Origin: Echinostoma caproni
Lineage: Eukaryota > Platyhelminthes > Trematoda > Plagiorchiida > Echinostomatidae
Assembly (NCBI GenBank): GCA_900618425.1
Contig: UZAN01049246.1
Coordinates: 3,201 to 16,274, forward strand
Length of the DNA: 13,074 nt
Direction: 5' to 3'
Shown: positions 1 through 7,143 of the stretch, in pieces
Layout: each line of letters opens with the position of its first letter
Numbering within the stretch: position 1 is the stretch's first letter
Notes under the pieces: generated by a model
Seen by the model: the letters and a program-made list of their open reading frames with translations, nothing else
Database searches by the model: none
What the model was told of the DNA's origin: nothing
Made by a program: the position numbers and the translations under genes

Positions 1-490
1 AGCTTCTACGGGCCTGCCACGCAAGGCCTTTGGGTTTCGGTTCAGTGTGTTGTTCGCTGGTGTATTTATTTACGGTTCGCTGTAAGGGATCGGCCCTTAG
101 CTTCATGCACCTAATGAGATAGGCGGAACATGGATGGGACAGCACCTTATTGGCTCGAGGTTACTCAGCTTGGACGGGCGGAAGCTGTCCAATAAAGTTC
201 GAAGACTTCTTCCACTGTCGGAAAACATCCACAGGTACCCCGCTTCTACGTCCATCTAGCGGGGCTTTTTGACCAATAGACTGCCTCTACCCGGGTTTAT
301 TTTCCTGGACTGACCTCTCCAGGTAGGAAGAGATGCTCAAGCAGCTGCCCTTGTGAGACTGAGCTTTATCTGATCCTACCCTTTGACTTTTCAGGCATGA
401 TTGAATCCTCGGCTGTGAAAAGCCATCCTGTGTAGCTCGCAGGGTCATAGAGGCACGCAAGCCATCACTACGTTGACGATAGTTCTGATT
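1..490 (+). repeat. Probable non-LTR retrotransposon 3' UTR relic
   Basis: This stretch is richer in G and C than the DNA after it and has no long open frame. Phrases such as the one around 441-470 (cgcagggtcatagaggcacg) and the pair ctggactgacctctccagg near 308-326 resemble, from memory, the non-coding 3' ends of fluke LINEs. The segment also holds a perfect 7-bp stem followed by a T run (238-270). The right edge is set where the GC-rich character stops, so it is approximate, and the left edge lies outside the window. The assignment is inference by resemblance. It could instead be another dispersed repeat or an unrecognised untranslated exon. Confidence 0.35.
238..264. repeat. Hairpin: 7-bp perfect stem plus T run
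   Basis: The arms ccccgct (238-244) and agcgggg (258-264) are perfect reverse complements around a 13-nt loop, and five or more T follow. In bacteria this would look like a terminator. Here, in a flatworm intergenic repeat, it is more likely a structural element of a retrotransposon 3' UTR or chance. Confidence 0.5.
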
Positions 491-986
491 TGTTTACCAA
501 ACATCTCCCATCAAATACTTCGTGTGGGCCGAAAAAACTGCTTCATAGCTATTGAAATTTGTTACCATTTCGATGTTAGGTAGTTCATTCAACGCGGTCA
601 TTTCTTATCAGGCCAGAATGCAGAGTTCGATTGTGTTGACCATAGAGGTGCACCTTCTTCCCCCTTCCCTCCAAATGGTTCCACTCCCTGTCCACCTTGA
701 ATTTTACCACTAACCTTGTATGCATTGCGAGTTCGGTAGCGATCAGTGAAGTTCGCCTCACTGTATTTTGCTGTACAATGATGATGATGATTGGTTATTT
801 CGCCCTCAAAAATTGTTTGCATCATTACATGTTCCATAAACGCAAGTGAAAGAATAAATACAAATGAAATCATCTTCCTTTGATTATGAAGGGTGTTTGT
901 TTAAAAATCGTAATCACTAGAACCTCGGATTTTGTTTTTCAAGTACTCACAAAATGATATTTTATCTCATGCTTTTTCCTTCTCAG
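491..986. other. No recognised gene; 5' flank of helicase exons
   Basis: AT-rich DNA between the repeat at the window start and the first candidate helicase exon. I see no recognisable protein similarity. One minus-strand ATG-initiated frame of 91 codons (598-873) has a hydrophobic start and is discussed as a finding. The promoter and first exon of the helicase could lie here or upstream of the window, but I could not identify a start codon joined by a matching splice donor. The candidate exon at 987 needs an upstream exon ending one base into a codon. Confidence 0.5.
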
Positions 987-1125
987 ACGGATTTCATCCG
1001 GAACCTTTCCACACTGTTTGCTTTATGGAGGTTGTGGATAGCGACTGCCTATGTGATTATGTTAGTCATAAAAAACGCCTAACGGAACTATTTTTCCCCG
1101 AACGCAAAAATCCTATCATTCCTCG
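987..1125 (+). CDS. DHX34: Candidate N-terminal exon of DHX34-like helicase
   Basis: A pyrimidine-rich acceptor (tttttccttctcag) ends at 986 and a donor (g|gtaatg) starts at 1126. The frame in phase with later exons begins with the last two bases of a split codon and reads GFHPEPFHTVCFM, then KKRLTELFFPERKNPIIP, with no stop. It joins through a split arginine codon to the exon at 1204. The only hint of homology is a charged segment followed by a Pro/Tyr region, loosely like the vertebrate DHX34 N-terminus, which is poorly conserved. Another frame of the same exon starts TDFIRNLST, also reminiscent of the family, but stops at 1078-1080 and does not fit the downstream phase. The exon is therefore supported by splice signals and phase rather than clear similarity. 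Confidence 0.45.
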
Positions 1126-1203
1126 GTAATGTTCACTCACCGTTCAACTCATCTGTAGTTTAGTCACTCAAATGCTTATAATGAGTTTTGGAATTTTCTG
1201 CAG
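1126..1203 (+). other. Candidate 78-nt intron
   Basis: GT at 1126-1127 (gtaatg) and AG at 1202-1203 after ttttctgc. It contains an in-frame stop at 1127-1129, so it has to be removed for the upstream exon to reach the micro-exon. Its size is typical of the short 5' introns known in schistosome genes. Confidence 0.5.
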
Positions 1204-1243
1204 AAGTTACAGAAATGGATACAGTCCCGGTGCAAGGTCGGAG
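1204..1243 (+). CDS. DHX34: Candidate 40-nt micro-exon, DHX34-like helicase
   Basis: This is a 40-base exon between acceptor ttttctgcag (ending 1203) and donor gag|gtaagt (starting 1244), both very good matches to consensus. Its first base completes the split codon from the exon ending at 1125 (CG + A, Arg). The rest reads SYRNGYSPGARSE and ends in phase 0. Its position before RLNIRTV, which resembles the conserved YRINLSV-type stretch of vertebrate DHX34, is sensible. A 40-nt exon is too short for a similarity test. The strong splice sites and clean phase on both sides are the evidence. Confidence 0.5.
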
Positions 1244-1306
1244 GTAAGTTGTTTTCTAACTGATTACATAGTCGGTACAGGTCAAAGTTCTCGTTTATTA
1301 TCTCAG
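1244..1306 (+). other. Candidate 63-nt stop-free intron
   Basis: GT at 1244 in a consensus donor (gag|gtaagt) and AG at 1305-1306 after a T-rich run. The length is 21 codons, both edges are in phase 0 and no stop lies inside, so splicing and retention both keep the frame. It may be an optional, exitron-like segment. Confidence 0.5.
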
Positions 1307-1379
1307 AAACAGGCTCGTTTGAATATCCGAACTGTCAACTATAACCTGGAAGACTATATCAGACATGGAGAAGCCGATT
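1307..1379 (+). CDS. DHX34: Candidate N-terminal exon with RLNIRTV segment
   Basis: The acceptor is tttattatctcag (ending 1306). The exon reads in phase 0, starts KQARLNIRTVNYNLEDYI and ends one base into a codon at 1379, followed by gtgtgt. The ARLNIRTV stretch resembles, from memory, the PRYRINLSV segment just upstream of the helicase core in vertebrate DHX34. The preceding 63-nt intron is in frame and stop-free, so an unspliced form would also be translatable. The following intron is only 34 nt. The chosen donor is the one whose phase matches the next exon's acceptor; the donor itself (t|gtgtgt) is weak. Confidence 0.55.
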
Positions 1380-1413
1380 GTGTGTTTCATTTGGTTATAA
1401 TCTCATTTCTTAG
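1380..1413 (+). other. Candidate 34-nt micro-intron
   Basis: GT at 1380-1381 (gtgtgt) and AG at 1412-1413 after tctcatttctt. It is only 34 nt long but rejoins a phase-1 split serine codon cleanly. Introns of roughly 30-40 nt are known near the 5' ends of schistosome genes. Other nearby AGs, such as the one at 1428-1429, do not fit the phase. Confidence 0.55.
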
Positions 1414-1502
1414 CTCGGTCATCCCGTAGTCTGTCTCGTGAAAATTTGCTGTGCTTTCATTTGATTTTCGACATGTACGTGGATTTTCTGCAAAAACAGA
1501 AA
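1414..1502 (+). CDS. DHX34: DHX34-like helicase exon with DFLQKQK
   Basis: The exon follows acceptor atttcttag (ending 1413) and ends at a strong donor, aaa|gtaagt, at 1503. After completing a split serine codon it reads RSSRSLSRENLLCFHLIF and then DMYVDFLQKQK. Joined in phase 0 to the next exon it gives [18 protein letters not shown]. This matches position for position the vertebrate DHX34 region just before the helicase core, YLDFGQKQ followed by RLAKLQRERAALP, as I remember it. That spacing match is the main evidence that this exon is real and that the 2.3-kb interval after it is an intron. Confidence 0.78.
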
Positions 1503-1769
1503 GTAAGTCCATGAGTAAATGAGGCTTTTACGGTTACTTTTGCAGTTTTTATCGCTGATTTGCTATCTGACCTGGAAATCAGGCACTGAATTCACCAAGT
1601 TATTTTGAATTTTATTATACCATTGTTGCGATCTACCATAATATGTCTGTTCTTCTCATTGTGAGATCTTGTGTGGTTCATTGCCCCATGCAGCGGTTTG
1701 CGTAACAGACACGTGTATCTGACCCCATTTTCGTTGTCACTCCAAGGACTACTATGACTACTACTTATG

Positions 1770-1793
1770 ATATATATATATATATATATATAT
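1770..1793. repeat. (TA)n dinucleotide microsatellite
   Basis: About eleven uninterrupted AT/TA units, followed by a slightly broken AT run to about 1800. It is a simple intronic microsatellite, likely length-variable between individuals. Confidence 0.95.
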
Positions 1794-2727
1794 TATATAA
1801 TGACCCGAAGTAACATTTTTTAGTGAATGTTTACAAGCGTTTACTTTCACAGCCCCTAAATGGTTTGCGGCACCGTGAAATCGATTGTCCGAACAAGAAG
1901 GAATGATAAATTCAGTGGTCTTATTCAAGAAAGTACGCCATGTAAACCATGATTCAATGATAAATGAATTGGCCCCTGGGTTTGCTCGAAGGTGAATGTT
2001 ACGATGTTATCCAAACTAAAGCAGTTGAAGCTTTTCGGGATTTATTACCGAAGCCTTCGACTAGACAATCCACAGTGCAGCGAGTTGGTAGGTAAGAGAT
2101 GCTGTGTATTGGAGACCAGTGTTCCATTGTTTGGAGGTTACACCTTGCGGGCCTGATTCACACATTTGCACGCCTCTCCTTGTGAACGTTGAAATCAGGA
2201 TTTTTCAGCTCCCCTGGATGAACGAGTAGTAGTTCGTACGCTTGCACTTCACTTCTCTCTACATTTTTCCATGCACAAAAATCTGTTTCTTCTGTGCAGT
2301 GAAATCGAGCAGGTTTTGTCGGATTACCGGTGCACTAAGTTTTGAATTATTGCGTTCCTGCAAAGTTGATAAATTGAGGAAATGTATTCGGATTTTGCTT
2401 GATGTAAAAATAGATCGCTGATGCATTGGTGTTTCGCAGATTTTTTTTTCAATTATCGGACTAACTTCGCAATGAGGGAGAGAGAGCAAACCATTTTTTC
2501 ACATTTTAACCAAGAGTATCCGTACCCACAAAAAAGGAACCGTTTACATAGTATTGTTAGCCACACACCGGTTCACTGAGGACAGAACTGAAAGTCAAAT
2601 AAATGTATAAAATTCAGCGTTACCGTTGGTTATCATTCTTTAGCGAGAAGGAGAGCTGGCTGGGAAAAACCTCCATTGATCCGATTCAAAAGCAAACAGT
2701 GTATGCGTTCGATTATGTACAATCAAT

Positions 2728-3050
2728 TCTCAACCGCGCGGCGGGATGATTCATGCCTCTTTCTGTGGGTCATTCCTTCTTGGTTTTGGTCCGCACTTGG
2801 CACGTACGTTGCCTCTTCTTCCGCGTGCCATTCCGACTGGTTTGATCCGATCGCGGCGCGAGATGCGTTCACCGACAGCTCCGACGTTGTGGCATTCGGT
2901 GGGTATCTTTCCCGCTGGCTGCAGATGGTCTGTCGGGCTGTAATTGTCGATTCGCTCGTTTCTGGTGGCAGTCAACATTGTCTCGCAAGGCACTTCCCGC
3001 CGCTGCGTCTGCGCATCTGGATGGATGAGCTCCATTCTTGATTCGGTCGT
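2728..3050. other. GC- and CpG-rich island of unknown origin
   Basis: Base composition changes sharply from the AT-rich intron to a segment full of CpG (for example ccgcgcggcggg near 2734 and gatcgcggcgcg near 2849). Long frames are open on both strands at once: + strand 2676-3041 (121 codons), - strand 2751-3035 and - strand 2869-3084. This is what GC-rich DNA with few stops gives by chance, so none is called a gene. Possible explanations are a decayed transposable-element coding piece inserted in the intron, a regulatory island, or a transferred fragment. No frame gave me a recognisable domain. A minus-strand stretch with SNQSEWH faintly recalls Ty3/gypsy reverse transcriptase, but too weakly to claim. 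Confidence 0.5.
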
Positions 3051-3788
3051 TAACCAGGACTCCCTTTGTACTGCCTTCCATCACAATTCGTCTTAATCGG
3101 AATATGGAATAACTGTTTAGGTATTTTCCATAACGCTGATGATCTCAGCAAACGTAATATTAAATAAGGCCATTCGGTTTGAAATGAATTGACATGGAAC
3201 CATTTCATCAGCGTGTGTAACGGTCTTGGCTGTATGGCTAATGGGCAGTTCACTGATAAATGTCAGAAATAAGTATGTCGAACGCACTACACCTCAGGGG
3301 CCTGAAGATTTAGAAACGATTCCGTTTGTTTTTGCTCTTAGAATTCTTCCCGAGAAATAGTTTTTCAACCACGAGGGTAACGTGATGGAACAACCAAACA
3401 GCCGTAACCTAAGAAGAAGAGGATCGGATGGTTAACAATATGTAAAAATCAAAGAATAATCGATGAATACAAAGCGAATGGATTTTAGGATCTTTAAAAT
3501 GATTTATAAAAGAATTGCATTAGTGAAGGAACGATAAGCATCTTTCTTACCCACGTGTGGCTTAAACTTCGATTAAAGGGGGTCACTGGGAGCACTGATG
3601 CCTAAAACGAGTGATAATAGCGTTTTGTTGTGTACATGTGATATAATAAGACATTTATTTTATCTCAGAAGCATCCATAGCCGCATTATATTAATTAACA
3701 TCCTATGATGCGCACGCTTATTTTCTATCCCTTAAAAGTCATTTGAATGAGATTCGTATCGTAGTCTATTATTATGTAACCTTTGCAG

Positions 3789-4094
3789 GTGGCTCGCATA
3801 GTAAAACTGAGGCGCGATCAAGCTGCTTTACCAATGGCGGCATTTCGTTCACAACTGTTGGATCAACTGTCCGATCATCGTGTTGTGGTTGTGGCTGGTG
3901 ACACTGGGTGTGGAAAATCCACTCAAGTTCCACAATACCTACATGCTGGTGAGCTGGATTCATGTGGTCAACCGATAGGAAAAGGATATCAACATATTGC
4001 TGTCACTCAACCGAGGAGGATCGCTTGCATTAGTCTTGCTGCCCGAGTCAGCACTGAAATGTTAAATGAACTTGGATCTAAAGTGGCATATCAG
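3789..4094 (+). CDS. DHX34: DHX34-like helicase exon with motifs I and Ia
   Basis: This 102-codon exon in phase 0 runs between acceptor ttgcag and donor cag|gtgact. Residues 1-31 are the pre-core helix ([15 protein letters not shown] and following). A beta strand VVVVA then leads into the P-loop GDTGCGKST (residues 37-45), which binds ATP phosphate and magnesium, followed by QVPQYL. Motif Ia [15 protein letters not shown] (73-87) contacts RNA. The end, GSKVAYQ, continues into VRFER of the next exon, the usual order in DEAH helicases. Compared with my memory of vertebrate DHX34, about 11 extra residues, roughly [11 protein letters not shown], lie between QYL and TQPRR. The P-loop and motif Ia are intact. 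The frame stays open past the donor to a stop at 4221-4223, so retention would truncate the protein. Confidence 0.96.
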
Positions 4095-5573
4095 GTGACT
4101 ACACATTTCAGTCATGCACTCCTCAAGCCGTGGCTCATTTTTTTCCTATTGTATTTCAGACAAAATCAGGCAGTTTCTAAAGTGAAAAGAGTTTTTTATT
4201 TCACTGTTTGCGTTCTGTACTGATCTCTGTTGTATTGCTTCACTGTTGCTGTTGTGTGTATTCGTGTCCAAGTAACCAGACAACAGGCAGTGAAAAAATC
4301 ACATTAAAAGGATCAGATTGTACAGATCAGATGAGAACTTTCTGTAACTGCCCAGCAGTCACTGCCGCTGAAACGTAGATGGCAACTTCAAGTATGCAGT
4401 CTAGATCATTGATTGTTCAACTGCAATAGTGCCCATATTACAGTTTACAAGCTTTGGTGACAGAAGAGCTCGTAGAAGTTAGAACTGCGAAATCGGTTAA
4501 ACGCTTTAGCAATCAGTCTTCGGGGTTCCCGTCGAGCAGTCATTTTCGCACAATCGATGAAAAGTTCTTACCATAACTGAAAACTCATTTTACATTGAAA
4601 AACCGAACTCAACTGAATACAGATTTGAAAATAGGACAATACATTTTTAAAAAAGATTAGTTTGTTGGTTTCTTTTCGCATATGGCCTATCCAGTAAGTA
4701 ACAAATAGATTTTGTTTCACCTCGTGACTACTCATGAGTAATAAAGTGAGCTAAAGAGCATTTTGTCGTCAAATCCTTATGGATCGGCGTTCAACTTCAC
4801 TTGGAGTGACCGTCGGGTTAAAGTTCACCGTACTCAGCAAACTGGACCGAGTAGCATCAAGACAGTTTGTAAAACTGCATTTTATGTTACAAATAGCAAT
4901 ACACCGGAAGTAGTTTACTACTCATCGAGTTTGGTCGGAATCGAAGAACAGTAACACGTGTCAAAAATTGTAACAACCCAACCTGAAATACTTAGTCGTC
5001 TGTTTATTCACGTATAAACTGTATGACTGGTCACGGTGACCGCCAGAAAACAATGGGTTATTTATCATCTAACCTAAGAAAATACACAAAATGAACTGTG
5101 TTTTATGGTTCACTTTTCCAGTTTTGATATCCATCTATACAATTGATGAACGAATGAGAAAGCGATAGTTTTCGAGATTTTTTGCACTTCTTCATTTAAC
5201 CAATTAATAGTACAACTTATTGACGGATAAAGGAAGATGTGTCATATATATATCAATAAAATTTAAGGAAAAATGTATATTACGTTTCTATTTTTTTCAA
5301 TCATTTGAGTGGTTCCATAATAGATTTGTCGTGATTGTCATGCTTGAACTTCTTCCGCCAGCGCGTTTTAAAGTCGCCGACGCGAATATCCAAATAGAAA
5401 TGATCGTTTTGAATAATTTATTGAAGACGATAAATTATCTTAGTATTTTTTCATCTGAGTTCTTTCTATCATGCGTTTTTGTCATGTAATCCATTCCGTC
5501 GCCCATATTTACCTGCCTATCTGAACAAGGCTGGTGACTCACCAACGAATTCTTCTGGTCTTCTTTCTCTCAG
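4095..5573 (+). other. Intron of 1,479 nt
   Basis: It starts gtgact and ends tttctttctctcag, phase 0. The sequence is mostly AT-rich and I recognise no element or protein in it. A 63-codon frame at 4763-4954 and an 89-codon frame at 5220-5489 show no familiar motif and are treated as chance. Confidence 0.85.
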
Positions 5574-5696
5574 GTTCGTTTTGAACGCACAAAAACTAAA
5601 GGAACACAAATTGTATTCGTCACAGAAGGCCTTCTTCTTCGACAAATGCAGTTAGATCCATTTTTGAAGGAATACGACGCATTGGTTTTGGATGAG
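5574..5696 (+). CDS. DHX34: DHX34-like helicase exon, motif Ib and start of motif II
   Basis: This 41-codon exon in phase 0 follows a pyrimidine-rich acceptor (ttctttctctcag) and ends at donor gag|gtaagg. It reads VRFERTKTKGTQIVFVTEG, then LLLRQMQLDPFLKEYDALVL, and stops at DE. VRFE follows the GYQ/AYQ of the previous exon as in all DEAH helicases. The TEGLLLRQ segment is the RNA-contacting stretch between motifs Ia and II. LVLDE is the Walker B strand, with the aspartate and glutamate that coordinate magnesium and activate water. Motif II is cut by the intron after DE and completed by VH in the next exon. Confidence 0.96.
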
Positions 5697-6993
5697 GTAA
5701 GGTCGAATAACCTAAATGCTAAATAATTTCCATTAAGCATTTTAACTACTTATACTCAATGCAGTAATATCATTGATATTTCCCCATTGTATCCGAATCT
5801 GGTTTTGTGCATTAAGACGCGTGATTTCTTGCTACCTCACTAATTTCATGTGCGCACCACTTTGATCTCAATACAAGGAATACATAAGGATGAAATAATT
5901 AGTTTTCGTCTTTCTTCAGAACAGCCCACTCTGGGAGAACAGTTCCCCTCTCTGTGCAAACACTTAGGGTTCGCGCGGAGTTTACCATGTATGTACATCT
6001 CCAAAAAAGAGCATACCATTCCGATGGATATGGCTGTTAAGTTGTGAACCTGTAAACCGGAAGGAAACGCTATTTGCTTCTGTCCTCGGAGACCCTTATT
6101 TTGTGAAAGTCAAGTAACATCACATTATTCATCCTAATGGATCGATTTTCAGCCGCTTGCAACCCAGGGTCAGGCATCATTTTACACAGTTACGGAGAAT
6201 AAGTAAAATTCAAGAGAAATTTTATCAAGTTGTTTCCAACAGTTTCAGTTTGTACAAGCATGAACCATGCACCTTCGTGCGCCGGCTTTGAAGCGGTAGG
6301 AGCGAGATAGGAAAGTTGAAGGTAGAGTCGAAGATAAAATGGAGAATTTCAGTGGACTTATGTTGCAAAGAAATTGAGAAGATACACGAGGCAAATTGTA
6401 GCAACGTCCACAGTTACCTTTTTAGTGGAATTGTACCTGGCAAAGTAAATTGTGTTGCCTTTTTGAGACACAAATGGAATCAGCGATCTTACGTAACCTT
6501 TGTGGCATGTTTTTCTCCTGACGCCCTTTCCAAAGCGAACACATTTGGTCTATGCCAACAATGTTTGCACTAGGGGGAGGGCGAAGAAATGTATTTCTTT
6601 TTGTGTATAATTCATTAACTTTTTCTGACATTTTCGCTGTATTTAATATGTGTGAGCTAAATGGCTTCGTAATTAGCACAATATGGGATCCGTAGATCCA
6701 ACTAACTGCGATAAGATAAATTGTGGACATTTTTGAAGTCGAGTTCCTGGTCTAGAAAACCTGCAAGAAATTTCGTTGTTACATTTATCCAGACTATCGC
6801 ATGTGTTTTTCATCACCGAAAGGTTTCTCCAACCAGTTGTTTGCCCTTCGTTGCTTCCGTAATTTGAACTCAAACTTTCTCGGATTGATTTATGTATTCG
6901 ATCATCCATGTCGTTCCTTCTCATAGCGTTTCATCTCTAGTTCGTGACCATTCAGTTCCACTCCTGCTGATTGGCATTTGACCACTATTTTAG
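5697..6993 (+). other. Intron of 1,297 nt
   Basis: It starts gtaagg and ends accactattttag, phase 0, and interrupts the DEVH box. It contains a minus-strand LINE tail fragment at about 6235-6415. Frames such as 5850-6047 and 6422-6730 (minus) show no recognisable protein. Confidence 0.85.
6235..6415 (-). repeat. LINE 3'-end fragment, family A copy 1 (minus strand)
   Basis: This stretch aligns by eye with 8495-8680 of the window. Shared blocks include the one near 6327 (gtagagtcgaa), a long match near 6341 (aaatggagaatttcagtgg) and gcacc-tcgtg-ggctttg near 6268. The other copy continues into recognisable reverse-transcriptase C-terminal coding on the minus strand. Copy 1 therefore contains only the 3' untranslated tail and is 5'-truncated, the usual fate of LINE insertions. 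Edges are approximate and no target-site duplication was identified. Confidence 0.7.
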
Positions 6994-7143
6994 GTACACG
7001 AACGTCATTGGCAAACGGACTGCCTGCTAGGTCTCGTGAAATGTCTTGTCATGGCTCGTCCGGAATTACGCGTGGTCCTGATGTCAGCTACGATCAATGT
7101 AAATCTGTTCTCATCCTTTTTCGATAATTGCCCCATTATCGAG
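6994..7143 (+). CDS. DHX34: DHX34-like helicase exon completing DEVH, with motif III SAT
   Basis: This 50-codon exon in phase 0 lies between acceptor ctattttag and donor gag|gtaagt. It begins VHERH, which with the previous DE restores DEVHERH, the motif II signature and the variant typical of DHX34. It continues WQTDCLLGLVKCL and RPELRVVLMSATINVNLFSS and ends FFDNCPIIE. LMSATIN carries motif III (SAT), which couples ATP hydrolysis to unwinding. The next family segment should be VPGRLYPI or similar; none was found downstream in the window. The exon lies between two same-orientation LINE fragments. Confidence 0.97.

Larger units (their letters stand above)
1503..3788 (+). other. Intron of 2,286 nt
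   Basis: It starts at a consensus gtaagt and ends at the acceptor tgtaacctttgcag, and it splits the gene between QKQK and VARI in phase 0. Inside are a (TA)11 tract (1770-1793) and a GC-rich island (about 2728-3050). No protein similarity was recognised in the remaining AT-rich sequence (1800-2720 and 3050-3788). Short open frames there look like chance. Confidence 0.8.
987..7143 (+). other. DHX34: DHX34-like helicase gene, 5' part (span of exons)
   Basis: This is the span of the split gene for a DEAH-box ATP-dependent RNA helicase. In animals DHX34 takes part in nonsense-mediated mRNA decay, where it binds UPF1 and SMG1 and promotes mRNP remodelling; this is family knowledge, not visible here. 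The sequence shows exons 987-1125, 1204-1243, 1307-1379, 1414-1502, 3789-4094, 5574-5696 and 6994-7143. All are bounded by AG and GT and compatible in phase, giving 306 codons plus two bases of an upstream split codon. Motifs I, Ia, Ib, II (DEVH) and III (SAT) are all present, so the first RecA domain looks functional. The family usually exceeds 1,100 residues, so the second RecA domain, winged-helix, ratchet and OB regions must lie downstream of the window. DEVH in place of DEAH is also seen in vertebrate DHX34, which favours this member over DHX8, DHX15, DHX16 or DHX38. Confidence 0.85.

Noticed and set aside
238..270. Hairpin plus T run as a bacterial-style terminator
   Set aside because: The window is clearly eukaryotic (spliced helicase, LINEs), so a rho-independent terminator is not expected.
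4095..4223. Open continuation of the motif I/Ia exon past its donor
   Set aside because: The added residues ([13 protein letters not shown] and on) do not match the family, while splicing to 5574 restores YQ-VRFE exactly.
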